Part shown: positions 47,601 through 55,976 of the stretch, piece by piece
How the letters are laid out: every line of letters starts with the position of its first letter
Numbering within the stretch: position 1 is the first letter of the stretch
Source of the DNA: AC-56 sp963798705
Lineage (GTDB): Bacteria; Actinomycetota; Thermoleophilia; Solirubrobacterales; 70-9
Reading direction: 5' to 3'
Length of the DNA: 64,000 bases
NCBI GenBank assembly: GCA_963798705.1
Contig: CAWCTW010000005.1
Location: 186,001 to 250,000, forward strand
Translations under genes and position numbers: made by a program
The notes under the pieces: model-generated
Databases searched by the model: none
What the model was told of the DNA's origin: nothing
The model's input: only the letters and a program-made list of their open reading frames with translations

Positions 47601-48334
47601 CCCCTCATCGCCGCCCGGTGCGCGGACTCGTGCGCAGCGGCCTCCAGCGTGTCGTCCAGGGGCTCGAGCTCCCGTTCGGCCCCCTCCCGGCGAGCGAGCG
47701 CGAGCTGGATCAGGCGGTCGGCCAGCCAGGCGTTCTTCGGCAGCAGCGGTCCGTGCAGGTAGGTCCCCACCATGTTGTCCCTCCGGACGCCCTCGTAGCC
47801 GTCCCTGCCGTTGTTGCCGAAGCCCCGGATCACCCGGCCGAGGGGTGATGCGTCAGGGGCCAGCCGGGTCCGTCCGCCGTGGTTCTCGAACCCTGCCAGC
47901 CGGCGCGGGCCGCCGCCGAGGTCCACCTCGATCTCCACGTTCCCGATCAGGCGCGGACCCGGCTCGCGCACCGTCTCCAGATCGGCGAGGCCAAGCCCCT
48001 CGATGCGCTCGTCCGCCAGCTGGTAGCTGTGTCCCAACAGCTGGTAGCCGCCGCATACCGCCAGCAGTACGGCCGCGTCATCAACCGCCTCGGCAATCGC
48101 CGTCCGCTTGGTTCGCAACAGATCGGAGGCGACGATCTTCTGGTCGCGGTCCTGGCCACCTCCCATGTAGAGGAAGTCGTGTTGTGCGGGGTCGAACGAC
48201 TCGCCCGGTCCCGCCGCCGTATAGGCGAAGCTGATCCCGCGCCATTCGCAGCGCCGGCGCAGCAGCGTGATGTTGCCGCGATCGGCGTAGATGTTCATCT
48301 GCTCCGGGTAGAGCGCGCACAGGCGAAGCTCCAT
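47597..48334 (-). CDS. gatD: Lipid II isoglutaminyl synthase, glutaminase subunit GatD
   Basis: GatD supplies ammonia to MurT, which amidates the alpha-carboxyl of D-isoglutamate in lipid II. The 245-residue class I glutamine amidotransferase has its nucleophile cysteine in LAVCGGYQLLGHSY and its histidine in GTYLHGPLLPKNAWLAD; the N-terminus is LRLCALYPEQMNIYADRGNI. ATG 48334 shares one base with the stop of the methyltransferase gene. In most organisms gatD follows murT directly; here a methyltransferase gene stands between. Confidence 0.92.
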   Translation of the reverse strand: MELRLCALYPEQMNIYADRGNITLLRRRCEWRGISFAYTAAGPGESFDPAQHDFLYMGGGQDRDQKIVASDLLRTKRTAIAEAVDDAAVLLAVCGGYQLLGHSYQLADERIEGLGLADLETVREPGPRLIGNVEIEVDLGGGPRRLAGFENHGGRTRLAPDASPLGRVIRGFGNNGRDGYEGVRRDNMVGTYLHGPLLPKNAWLADRLIQLALARREGAERELEPLDDTLEAAAHESAHRAAMRG

Positions 48335-49056
48335 CAGGGCCGCTCCAGCACGACGATCACCGAGCTCACGTAGCCCTCCATCGCCGGCACCGGCAGGCGG
48401 TCGCACGGACTCAGGCCGGCCGCCGCGGCCTCTCGCTCCAGCGTCTCGGCCTCGAGCAGCCACAGCGACTCCGTGTGCTCGGACTCGGTCAGGTCGCCGG
48501 CAGGGGAGACCTCCTGGCGAAGTCGGCGCAGCTCCAGCCGTGGACCATCGGCGGCGACCTCCACCGGCAGGCTCGAGTACACGCGGCCGTCGATCTCGCG
48601 CACGTCAGGGAGCGGGGCAGGCGCGCCCTGAAGGTCCTCCGGCACACCATCGAGGATCGCCGCCGCCAGACGACCGCCGGGGCGAAGGTGGGCCGCGGCC
48701 GCTCGCAGCACCGCCGCCCGAGCCGTCACGTCGCCGATCATCTGCATGAACTGCATCGCCGCGATAACGAGCCCGAACTCCCGCCTGAGCTCGAGGCGCC
48801 TGACGTCCGCTGTGACGGCATGCACCGGGAGCCCCTCGGCGCCGGCTCGCACCTCGAGGGCGGCCACCAGCTCCGGGTCCACGTCCACCGCCCATACCTC
48901 GGCGCCGCCACGAGCCAGGTGAAGCGATACGCGCCCGGCGCCGCAGCCGAGCTCGAGGACCGGGGCCGGGGACGCGGCCGCGAGGTCATCCCAGGCGTCG
49001 AGATCGGCGCGGTAGGCGCCGCACTCGACGTCGTGCCAGATCACCGGAGAGCTCAT
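48334..49056 (-). CDS. Class I SAM-dependent methyltransferase between murT and gatD
   Basis: A 240-residue Rossmann-fold methyltransferase with motif I VLELGCGAGRVSLHLA, the acidic loop VWAVDVDPELV and a post-I region VHAVTADVRRLEL. The substrate is unknown. ATG 49056 overlaps the murT stop by four bases and its own stop overlaps the gatD start, so it is locked translationally into the pair. A role on peptidoglycan precursors is inference. Confidence 0.85.
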   Translation of the reverse strand: MSSPVIWHDVECGAYRADLDAWDDLAAASPAPVLELGCGAGRVSLHLARGGAEVWAVDVDPELVAALEVRAGAEGLPVHAVTADVRRLELRREFGLVIAAMQFMQMIGDVTARAAVLRAAAAHLRPGGRLAAAILDGVPEDLQGAPAPLPDVREIDGRVYSSLPVEVAADGPRLELRRLRQEVSPAGDLTESEHTESLWLLEAETLEREAAAAGLSPCDRLPVPAMEGYVSSVIVVLERP

Positions 49057-50438
49057 TCCCAGTAGTCGCGCGCCAGTCCACGCTTGGCCAGCATCGTGCG
49101 GAGCTCGAGGAGGGCCGTGTAGGTCGGCAGCGCGAACAGCCTGCCGTCGGCGCGCTCCAAGGCGTCGTCGATCGAGTCCGCGATGTCCGGGGCCACCTCG
49201 ATCGCGTCCCGGGCGACCCCGGCGTACTTCAGCCGCACCGCCATCTCGGGAGCTCGCGTCCCCGCGCACGTCACGCGCCTGGCGCGGCCGGCGAGGAGCT
49301 CGAAGTCGGCGTCCCACACCCATGAGACGTCGCGCCCGTCCGCGATCCGGTCGTTGAGGGCGACCCATACGTCCAGGTCCGGCCCGCCGTTGGACCCCGA
49401 CTCGAGGAGAAGGGTGCGAAGCACCTCGTTGGCCCCCGCCGGGTTCTTGATCAGGAGGATCGACAGGTCCTTGCCGCCCATGGGAACGGTCTCGACCCGA
49501 CCGAAGACGGCCCGCATGGACTCCATTGCCCGGGCGGCATCGGCCAGGGTCAGCCCGAGTCGTAGCGCCGCGGTCAGGGCAGCCAGGGCGTTGTAGACGT
49601 TGTAGAGGCCGGGGAGGGGGAGGTGAAGCTCTACCTCCTCGCCCGCCGTGCGCACCTCGACCGTGGATCCGCGCATGCCCTCGAGCTCGATTCTGGTCGC
49701 CGCCACATCGGGGGGCGGGCGGTCGGCACCGCAGGATGGGCACCGGAAGTGGCCCAGGTGGCCCACGAATGCCCGCTCATACTCGTAGGGCGCGCCACAG
49801 CGACGGCAGTGCTTGGCGTCGAACGCGTGCTGCATCTCGGGGACGGCCTGGCGGTCGTCCTCGATCCCGAAGTAGGTGACGCCGTTGCGCCTGGCGAGCT
49901 CGGTGTCGCGCCCGAGGTCGGCGATCAGGGGGTCGTCGGCGTTCAGAGCGAACTCGGTCGCGCCCGCGCGCTTCGCCACCACCGCCGCCCACTCGTCCGC
50001 CAAGTGCTCGAGCTCGCCATAGCGGTCCAACTGGTCGCGAAACAGGTTGCTGAGCACCACGAGCCGAGGATCGAGCTCCGTCGCGACCCGGGGGAGCCAC
50101 GCCTCGTCCACCTCGAACAGCCCCTCGTCGCCCCGCTGCTCCAGCAGCGCCGTCGCGACGCCCCAGGACATGTTCGAGCCCGCCCGGTTGTGAACCGGCT
50201 CGCGACCGGCCGCGCGCAATGCCGCCGCGATCATGCCCGCTGTGGTCGTCTTGCCGTTGGTGGCGCTCACGATCGTCGCATTGCCATGAAGCCCGGAGCC
50301 GAGGCGGGAGATGGCGTCCGGGGCCAGTCGCAGGAGCAGTCGCCCGGGCAGCGTCGTGCCGCCACCCCGCCCGCTGGCGCGGCTGATGGCGCCCGCCGCT
50401 CGCGCAATGGCGAGCTTCGGGCCGAAGAGGCGGCTCAC
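49053..50438 (-). CDS. murT: Lipid II isoglutaminyl synthase, ligase subunit MurT
   Basis: MurT is a Mur-ligase-fold enzyme that activates the glutamate carboxyl of lipid II for amidation with ammonia from GatD. The 461-residue protein shows the P-loop SATNGKTTTAGM, a Cys4 zinc ribbon typical of MurT (CRRCGAPYEYERAFVGHLGHFRCPSCG region, about residues 213-240), and the C-terminal DUF1727 domain with DVSWVWDADFE. It overlaps the diacylglycerol kinase gene upstream by four bases. Confidence 0.94.
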   Translation of the reverse strand: MSRLFGPKLAIARAAGAISRASGRGGGTTLPGRLLLRLAPDAISRLGSGLHGNATIVSATNGKTTTAGMIAAALRAAGREPVHNRAGSNMSWGVATALLEQRGDEGLFEVDEAWLPRVATELDPRLVVLSNLFRDQLDRYGELEHLADEWAAVVAKRAGATEFALNADDPLIADLGRDTELARRNGVTYFGIEDDRQAVPEMQHAFDAKHCRRCGAPYEYERAFVGHLGHFRCPSCGADRPPPDVAATRIELEGMRGSTVEVRTAGEEVELHLPLPGLYNVYNALAALTAALRLGLTLADAARAMESMRAVFGRVETVPMGGKDLSILLIKNPAGANEVLRTLLLESGSNGGPDLDVWVALNDRIADGRDVSWVWDADFELLAGRARRVTCAGTRAPEMAVRLKYAGVARDAIEVAPDIADSIDDALERADGRLFALPTYTALLELRTMLAKRGLARDYWE

Positions 50439-51352
50439 TTGCCTGGCGGGCCCGCCGCGCCGCTCGGCGGCGCGATCACGTCCAGCGCGCGGGGAAGGAC
50501 GCGAATCGACGCTGGCAGGTCCGCCAGGTGGTCGCCGTCGGCGTAAACCGCGAACGGCCGGTCGGCGGCGATCTCGACCTCCGAGGCTCGCAACACGGCC
50601 ACCTCGTCGTTCTCGATGTGGCGACCCTTGAACACCTTTGGCAGGTTAACCAGGAAGCGGAGCTTCGAGACATTGCCCGTGTGGACCACGTCGAGCCTGC
50701 CGTCGTCGAGCTCAGCGTCCGGGGCGAGGAACATCCCTCCGCCGTACGCCTTGCTGTTCGCGACCGCCACGGCGTAGCCCGTGACCTCGTGCCGCGTGCC
50801 GTCGAGCGTGACCACGAACCTCGCCGGCTTCCACGCCGCGAGTGCCCTCAGCGCGGCGTAGAGATAGACCAGGTTGCCCTTGAAGAAGCGCGCCTCGTTC
50901 GCAATGCGGTTCGCATCGGAGTCGAACCCGCAGCTCGCGATGCCCAGAAAGCGTCGCCCGTTGACCTCCGGCACGTCGATCGACCGCGTGGCGCCGCTCG
51001 TGATCAGCTCCACGGCGGCCGGAATCTCCGTCGGGATCCCGAGCACCCGGGCGAGATCGTTGCCACGGCCGCCCGGGATGATGCCCATCGGGACGCCACT
51101 GCCGACCAGCGCGCCGCCGACCTGCCCGATCAGGCCGTCGCCGCTCATGACGACCGGGACCTCGCCGTTCGCGGCGGCCTCGCGCGCTTCCTCCACGCCG
51201 TGGTCCAGGCTTGTCGTCATGACCAGCCGAAAGGCGACGTTCCGCTCCCGAAGCGCCGCCTCGAGACGGGGAAGAAGCTCGCGGGCACGGCCACCGCCGG
51301 CGGAGGGATTCACGAGAACCAGGTGCCGCCGATCGGTGCTCATGGACGGCAT
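50435..51352 (-). CDS. Diacylglycerol kinase-family lipid kinase
   Basis: A 305-residue DAGK catalytic-domain protein (LVLVNPSAGGGRARELLPRL, VVMSGDGLIGQVGGALVG, IIPGGRGNDLARVLGIP). The usual GGDGT nucleotide motif is altered to SGDGL, so efficiency or specificity may differ. It may phosphorylate diacylglycerol or an isoprenoid lipid. ATG 51352 directly abuts the stop of the upstream methyltransferase gene; ATG 51343 is an alternative. Its stop overlaps murT. Confidence 0.85.
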   Translation of the reverse strand: MPSMSTDRRHLVLVNPSAGGGRARELLPRLEAALRERNVAFRLVMTTSLDHGVEEAREAAANGEVPVVMSGDGLIGQVGGALVGSGVPMGIIPGGRGNDLARVLGIPTEIPAAVELITSGATRSIDVPEVNGRRFLGIASCGFDSDANRIANEARFFKGNLVYLYAALRALAAWKPARFVVTLDGTRHEVTGYAVAVANSKAYGGGMFLAPDAELDDGRLDVVHTGNVSKLRFLVNLPKVFKGRHIENDEVAVLRASEVEIAADRPFAVYADGDHLADLPASIRVLPRALDVIAPPSGAAGPPGK

Positions 51353-52051
51353 CTAGAGGGCCGGTGGCCGGTGGGCCTGTGGCTTGCGGCCGACCCAGAA
51401 CGTGCCATGTCCGGCCTCCCCGGCTCCGGCGGGCTCGATGCCCGCCTTGGCGAATCCCCAGTCGAGCACCGAGCCCGGGGTGTAGAAGGGGGTCGCGCTG
51501 CCCCAGCTCGAGGCCACGATCACCTGGCCGTCGGGCCGCAGCACGCGGGCCACCTCGCGGGTGAATGGGGGCATGTTCAGGTGTGCCACGAGATCGAACG
51601 ACTCGTCCTCGTAGGGCAGGGCGGCGGCGTCGGCCACTCGAAAGGCGATCCGGCCCTCCGGGTCCAGCCCCACCTTCGTCTTCGCGCCGCGGATCATCTC
51701 GTCCGAGAGATCGACGCCCCGAACGCTGGCCTGCGGAAACTCGCGCGAGATCAGCAGCGCTCCCGTGCCCGTGCCCGTTCCGATCTCCAGGGCGCGCTCG
51801 GGCGCCGGCCGGACGTGGAGGAGCGCAGCGGCCAGCGGTGCGAGGTGATTCACCGACCCGGCCGTCGTCCGCTGGTCCCATCCCGGAGCGGCCCGATCGA
51901 AGAAGCGCCGCATGGGCCCGCGAAGGGCGGGCCACGCCCAGGGTGCGCGCACGATGAGCCCGTTCAGCATCCGGCCGACTACCCGAATCCGCGCCGGCGT
52001 CGGGCGGTTGGGCGCGGTCGGGCCGGTCGAATCGTCCGCATCCGCGGGCAT
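51353..52051 (-). CDS. Class I SAM-dependent methyltransferase (UbiE-like), first gene of the murT/gatD operon
   Basis: A 232-residue methyltransferase with motif I ALEIGTGTGTGALLI, GVDLSDEMIRGA, and FDLVAHLNMPPFTREVARVLRPDGQVIVASSWG. It resembles UbiE/COQ5-type enzymes, but the substrate is unknown. The gene starts the five-gene minus-strand operon and is divergent from the peptidyl-prolyl isomerase gene at 52107. Confidence 0.85.
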   Translation of the reverse strand: MPADADDSTGPTAPNRPTPARIRVVGRMLNGLIVRAPWAWPALRGPMRRFFDRAAPGWDQRTTAGSVNHLAPLAAALLHVRPAPERALEIGTGTGTGALLISREFPQASVRGVDLSDEMIRGAKTKVGLDPEGRIAFRVADAAALPYEDESFDLVAHLNMPPFTREVARVLRPDGQVIVASSWGSATPFYTPGSVLDWGFAKAGIEPAGAGEAGHGTFWVGRKPQAHRPPAL

Positions 52052-52091
52052 GCCCTCATCTTGCCTGGTCCCGGGCAGGAGTGGGGGTCGC

Positions 52092-52097
52092 TAGTCT
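52092..52097 (+). promoter_or_regulatory. -10 hexamer TAGTCT for the PPIase gene
   Basis: TAGTCT ends 9 bases before ATG 52107. Confidence 0.45.
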
Positions 52098-52106
52098 GCC
52101 GCGCCG

Positions 52107-52772
52107 ATGGTCCGCAGAGCTGCGCCCCTCCTGGCTCTCGCCGGGATGACCGCCGTACTGACCGCCTGCGGAGGAGGCGGCAATGGCGGCTCCGACGGCG
52201 CGTCGCTGCCGCAGGGCTGCGAGCACGTGTCGAAACCGCCGGCGAAGCACCCCCGGCTGAAGCGCCCGCCGCAGACTGTCCAGCGAGGTGAGAGGCTCGC
52301 CGCAACCGTCGACACCAATTGCGGGCAGTTCGACATCCGCCTCGACACGAGCCGGTTCCCGCGAACGGTCAACTCGTTCGCCTACCTCGCCAAGAAGGGC
52401 TTCTACGACGACACGACGTTCCACCGGATCGTTCCCCAGTTCGTCATCCAGGGCGGCGACCCGCTCCAGACGGGACAGGGAGGCCCCGGCTACACCATCA
52501 CCGAGGACCCGCCGGCGAACTCGGCCTACACGAAGGGCACCGTCGCCATGGCGAAGGGACAGGTGGAGCCTCCCGGGAGATCCGGGAGCCAGTTCTTCGT
52601 CGTGATCGCGACGGATGCCGGCCTGCCGCCCAATTACGCCATCCTGGGCAAGGTGAGCTCCGGATTCGACGTCGTCAAGCGGATCGGCTCGCTGGGCGAC
52701 CCGGCCAGCGGCGACACGGGTATCCCCCTCGCGACCGTGCTCATCCGGCGGATCACGATCGAGGAGGGCTAG
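52107..52772 (+). CDS. Cyclophilin-type peptidyl-prolyl isomerase lipoprotein
   Basis: A 221-residue exported cyclophilin. A lipoprotein signal with lipobox LTAC is at about residues 18-21, then a Gly-rich linker and the cyclophilin domain (FAYLAKKGFYDDTTFHRIVPQFVIQGGDP; GSQFFVVIATDAGLPPNYAILGKV). It likely helps fold secreted proteins at the membrane surface. The stop directly abuts the GTG of the next gene, a peroxiredoxin. Confidence 0.92.
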   Translation: MVRRAAPLLALAGMTAVLTACGGGGNGGSDGASLPQGCEHVSKPPAKHPRLKRPPQTVQRGERLAATVDTNCGQFDIRLDTSRFPRTVNSFAYLAKKGFYDDTTFHRIVPQFVIQGGDPLQTGQGGPGYTITEDPPANSAYTKGTVAMAKGQVEPPGRSGSQFFVVIATDAGLPPNYAILGKVSSGFDVVKRIGSLGDPASGDTGIPLATVLIRRITIEEG

Positions 52773-53243
52773 GTGGCCCGCATCGGCGTCGGCGACACGG
52801 CCCCGGACTTCGCGCTCCAGGGCACCGGCGAACGCGAGTACAGGCTGCGGGGTCAGCGCGGCCACTGGACCGTGCTCGCGCTCTATCCAGGCGACTTCAC
52901 GCCGGTGTGCACTCGCCAGTTCTGCTCCTACCGGGATGCGGCGGACGGCCTGGAGAGGCTCGACGCGACGGTCTGGGGCATCTCGCCGCAGTCGGTTGAC
53001 TCGCACGAGCGGTTTCGCCGCACCTACGAGCTGACCGTGCCCCTGCTTGCGGACCCGCAGCGCGAGGTCATTCGTGCTTACGGCGTTCTGGGCCCGGGGG
53101 GCCTCGTTCGCCGGTCGATCTTCATCGTCGACCCGGCCGGCATCGTGCGCTACAGGCACGTCGCCCTGCTGGGGCTCCACTATCGGGACGTGCGGGCATT
53201 GGGGGATGCGCTCGAGCGCGTTCGCTCGCAGGTCCCGGTCTGA
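52773..53243 (+). CDS. bcp: Peroxiredoxin, BCP-type with two cysteines
   Basis: A 156-residue thiol peroxidase. The peroxidatic C46 and the resolving C51 lie in YPGDFTPVCTRQFC, the five-residue spacing of BCP/PrxQ. It is the second peroxiredoxin in the window; the first (4948) has only one. GTG 52773 immediately follows the PPIase stop with GAGGAGG upstream as ribosome-binding site. Confidence 0.9.
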   Translation: MARIGVGDTAPDFALQGTGEREYRLRGQRGHWTVLALYPGDFTPVCTRQFCSYRDAADGLERLDATVWGISPQSVDSHERFRRTYELTVPLLADPQREVIRAYGVLGPGGLVRRSIFIVDPAGIVRYRHVALLGLHYRDVRALGDALERVRSQVPV

Positions 53244-53250
53244 GCGAGCC

Positions 53251-54102
53251 GTGACCGCGATCGAGCCGGCGGAGTTCGCCGTCGAGCGGCATGGCGCCAC
53301 GCTGGCGGGCGAGGCAATCGGGGAAGGGACCCCGATCGTCCTGCTCCACGGGGTTTCCGCGACCCGTCGCTACGTGGTCCACGGCTCCAAGGTGCTGGCG
53401 CGAGCGGGGTACCGCCAGCTCACCTACGACGCGCGCGGCCACGGGCGTTCCGACCCCGGCCCGCCGGATGGCGGCTACACGTATCCGGAGCTCGAGGACG
53501 ACCTCGAGGCGATCGTGACCGACGAGATCGGGGAGCCTCGTTTCGTGCTCGGCGGGCACTCGATGGGAGCCCACACCGCCGTGGCCTACGCCATCGAGCA
53601 CGCCGAGCGCCTCGCCGGCCTGGTGGTCATCGGGCCCGTGTCCACGGGGTTCGTGGATCCCGAATCCCTCGCCGGCTGGGATCGCCTTGCCGACGGACTG
53701 GAGCGGGGTGGCGTCGATGGCTTCATGGACGCGTTCGACCGCGACCTCGATCCCGCCTGGCGCGACACGGTGCTGCGGTTCACCCGCGAGCGCATGAGCG
53801 AGCACCGCCATCCGGAGGCGGTTGCCCGCGCGCTCCGCGAGCTACCCCGATCCACCCCGTTCGAGGCGATGTCGGAGCTCCAGTTCGTGGACGTCCCGGC
53901 CCTGGTGGTGGCGAGTCACGACACCGCGGATCCGGGCCACCCGTACGCGGTGGCTGCCGCGTACGCCGACAGCCTGCCGAACGCGACGCTGGTCAGCGAG
54001 GACGACGACGCCTCGCCGCTTGCCTGGCAGGGCGGGCGCCTGGCTCGCGCGATCGCCGACTTCTGCGCGTCGGGGCCCGTACGCTCGCGCCTCGACGAGT
54101 AG
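53251..54102 (+). CDS. Alpha/beta hydrolase
   Basis: A 283-residue alpha/beta hydrolase. The nucleophile elbow is GGHSMGAHTA with serine, preceded by VLLHGVSATRRYV. The acid may be in LVVASHDTADPGHP. The usual C-terminal catalytic histidine is not obvious in SEDDDASPLAWQGGRLA, so activity should be treated with caution. GTG 53251 is 7 bases after the peroxiredoxin stop. The substrate is unknown. Confidence 0.82.
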   Translation: MTAIEPAEFAVERHGATLAGEAIGEGTPIVLLHGVSATRRYVVHGSKVLARAGYRQLTYDARGHGRSDPGPPDGGYTYPELEDDLEAIVTDEIGEPRFVLGGHSMGAHTAVAYAIEHAERLAGLVVIGPVSTGFVDPESLAGWDRLADGLERGGVDGFMDAFDRDLDPAWRDTVLRFTRERMSEHRHPEAVARALRELPRSTPFEAMSELQFVDVPALVVASHDTADPGHPYAVAAAYADSLPNATLVSEDDDASPLAWQGGRLARAIADFCASGPVRSRLDE

Positions 54103-54126
54103 AGCCGGCCGGGATCGGCGGGTCCG

Positions 54127-54132
54127 TATGCT
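54127..54132 (+). promoter_or_regulatory. -10 hexamer TATGCT for the PRC-barrel-like gene
   Basis: TATGCT ends 7 bases before GTG 54140 and overlaps an upstream ATG (54128), which disfavours that ATG as start. Confidence 0.45.
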
Positions 54133-54139
54133 TTCGAGC

Positions 54140-54481
54140 GTGATGGTCGACGACGGCCCGGCGATCCACTACTCGGCGGTTCCCCGCGGCACGCCCGTCT
54201 ACGGCTCCGACGGGGTCGAGATCGGGACCGTCGACCGCGTGCTGGACAACTACCGGGAGCACATCCTGGACGGGTTCGTCGTCCGGGCGAAGGGCGGGGG
54301 CCTGCGGTTCGTGGACGCCCCCGAGGTCGCGAGGACGGCCGAGCGCGGGGTCACGCTGACGATCGCCTCGAGCGAGGCCGAATCGCTGCCGCCGCCGCCC
54401 GACGGCGCCACCACGTTCCGCCCAAACGTCCGCAGCGGACGGCTCGGTCGCCTGTTCGGCGGCGGCTGGAAGCGCCAGTAG
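54140..54481 (+). CDS. PRC-barrel/DUF2171-like small protein
   Basis: A 113-residue protein with a short beta-barrel-like core (GTPVYGSDGVEIGTVDRVLDNYREHILDGFVVRAKGGGLRFVDAPEV), as in PRC-barrel or DUF2171 proteins, then a basic C-terminal tail (GRLGRLFGGGWKRQ). Function is unknown. GTG 54140 is favoured by the -10 hexamer; ATG 54143 is the next codon. A dispersed hairpin repeat follows it. Confidence 0.65.
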   Translation: MMVDDGPAIHYSAVPRGTPVYGSDGVEIGTVDRVLDNYREHILDGFVVRAKGGGLRFVDAPEVARTAERGVTLTIASSEAESLPPPPDGATTFRPNVRSGRLGRLFGGGWKRQ

Positions 54482-54547
54482 AGGCCTTCCTCCTCGCTTC
54501 GACGCGTGATCGGGAGCAGCGAGGGCGCTCGATCGCGCACGTCTGGG

Positions 54548-54597
54548 AGCGTTTGGGATCTGAGGGACGCAATGGCGTCCCCAAGAGACAAAGGCGC
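54548..54597. repeat. Dispersed hairpin repeat, copy B
   Basis: The element begins GCGTTTGGGATCTGAGGGAC (54549) and contains a perfect GGGACGC-aatg-GCGTCCC hairpin (54564-54581). Its first 30 bases match copy A at 27633 with only a few differences. Again it lies between convergent genes. Confidence 0.55.
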
Positions 54598-54600
54598 GCC

Positions 54601-55299
54601 TCAGGGTGGGGGGTCCCCCGAGAGGATCCACTGGCCCGCCGAGCCCCGCTCCAGGAGGCCGCGCTCCGAGAGGCCGCGCAGGGCGAGGGTCACGGTGGGT
54701 CGGCGGGCGCCGACCAGGTCGGCCAGCGTCTGGTGCGAGAGGCGGAAGGGGAGAACGGCCCCGCCGCGGGCCTTGCTGCCCCAGAGCTCGGTGAGCTGCC
54801 AGAGCAGGAGCAGCAGGCGTTCCTCGACCCCGACGGTGTTGGCGATCGCCGCGCTGACCGCGATCCGCCGCGATCGCCGCAGCGCGCGATCGGTGAGGGC
54901 CTCGAGAAGTCCAGGGACCTCGCGCACCTGAGGGGTGACGGTCTCATCCAGCGCCGCGATCCAGGTCGGCTCGATGACTGTCCAGGCGATCTGCGAGAAG
55001 GACGGCGTGTCCTCCTGCCAGGGACTGAAGAGGTCACCCCGTCCGAGCAACTCCAGGCTTCGCCCACGATCTGGGACCACCACCCGGCGGCCGACCAGTC
55101 CGTCCAGGACCAGATACCCAAGGTGCATGTCGCGCGGTTCGGTGGCAGGCTGCCACGGCCCACGCTGAAGCTTGACGGCCGAGGCCCACAGGCGATCCAG
55201 AGGCTGTGCCCCGTCTGCGGCGTCGACGAGGCGGGCGAATTCGTCGTCCCGCTCCAGCAGATCTACCCGCTCGCCGTCGACGGCTGGCTGCGCATGCAT
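54601..55299 (-). CDS. Crp/Fnr-family transcriptional regulator
   Basis: A 232-residue regulator with an N-terminal cyclic-nucleotide-binding fold (ERVDLLERDDEF; MHLGYLVLDGLVGRRVVV) and a C-terminal winged helix-turn-helix (LSHQTLADLVGARRPTVTLALRGLSERGLL). No FeS-type cysteines are visible, so it is more Crp- than Fnr-like; its ligand is unknown. ATG 55299 has a GGTGGAGG Shine-Dalgarno. A SigB-type promoter lies upstream at 55321-55345. Confidence 0.86.
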   Translation of the reverse strand: MHAQPAVDGERVDLLERDDEFARLVDAADGAQPLDRLWASAVKLQRGPWQPATEPRDMHLGYLVLDGLVGRRVVVPDRGRSLELLGRGDLFSPWQEDTPSFSQIAWTVIEPTWIAALDETVTPQVREVPGLLEALTDRALRRSRRIAVSAAIANTVGVEERLLLLLWQLTELWGSKARGGAVLPFRLSHQTLADLVGARRPTVTLALRGLSERGLLERGSAGQWILSGDPPP

Positions 55300-55320
55300 G
55301 GTTGCCTCCACCCGCAGCAC

Positions 55321-55345
55321 ATACCCTCGATGTACGCTAGAAAAC
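55321..55345 (-). promoter_or_regulatory. SigB/SigF-type promoter (GTTT-N15-GGGTAT) for the Crp-type regulator
   Basis: On the minus strand GTTT (55345-55342) and GGGTAT (55326-55321) are separated by 15 bases, a full match to the SigB consensus. The start codon is 21 bases downstream. Confidence 0.65.
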
Positions 55346-55385
55346 GATTTGATGGCGCGGCGCACGCGGTCGCGCATGAAATACC

Positions 55386-55766
55386 GTGGCCACGCTCGAC
55401 GAGAAAAACACATCCCGTGCCCTCAACCGGGACATCTCCCGTGCGATGGTGGCGCTCTTCAAGCAGGCGATGGGGCGTGGGCCCGGGCGAGCCCGCACGT
55501 ACATCGAGGACGCCATCGTCGTGACCGTGCTGCACGACACGATGACGAAGGCGGAGCGCACCCTGAGGGACGAGAACCTCGAGGACCATGTGCGCAGCCT
55601 GCGGCGGATCTTCCAGGGAACGTTTCGCGATGAGGCGATCGCCGTCGTCGAGCGCCTCACGGGGCGGAAGGTCCTCGCGTTTCTGAGCGACCACGCGGTC
55701 GAGCCGGACTACGCGGTCGAGGCGTTCATCCTCGAGCCCGGGCTCGAGAACGGACCGATGGATTGA
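55386..55766 (+). CDS. DUF2294 domain-containing protein
   Basis: A 126-residue protein with the DUF2294 layout (NRDISRAMVALFKQAMGRGPGRARTYIEDAIVVTVLHDTMTKAERTL; VVERLTGRKVLAFLSDHAVEPDYAVEAFIL). The molecular role is unknown. The start is GTG 55386, without a Shine-Dalgarno sequence. It is divergent from the Crp-type regulator and lies directly upstream of the sigma factor gene, in the stress cluster. Confidence 0.82.
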   Translation: MATLDEKNTSRALNRDISRAMVALFKQAMGRGPGRARTYIEDAIVVTVLHDTMTKAERTLRDENLEDHVRSLRRIFQGTFRDEAIAVVERLTGRKVLAFLSDHAVEPDYAVEAFILEPGLENGPMD

Positions 55767-55780
55767 GGCCGGTTCCTGTT

Positions 55781-55805
55781 GTTTTACTTACAGGGACCCG
55801 GGTAG
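55781..55805 (+). promoter_or_regulatory. SigB/SigF-type promoter (GTTT-N15-GGGTAG) for the sigma factor
   Basis: GTTT (55781-55784) and GGGTAG (55800-55805) are separated by 15 bases. The site precedes the SigB-type sigma gene itself, so positive autoregulation is likely. Confidence 0.6.
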
Positions 55806-55976
55806 CAGTTCGCTAACATCGATCCCGGTCACGCGAGCTCGCACGAGGCCCCGTGATCCGATGACTGCGGCCAAGCCGTGGGGGCTCACCGCCATGCGTG
55901 GCGTGCGCCCGCCGCGCGGCTCCCCGCCCGTTTCAGGTGCTTTCAGATGCCGAGCATTGAGTCAGGAGGGGCAGAG

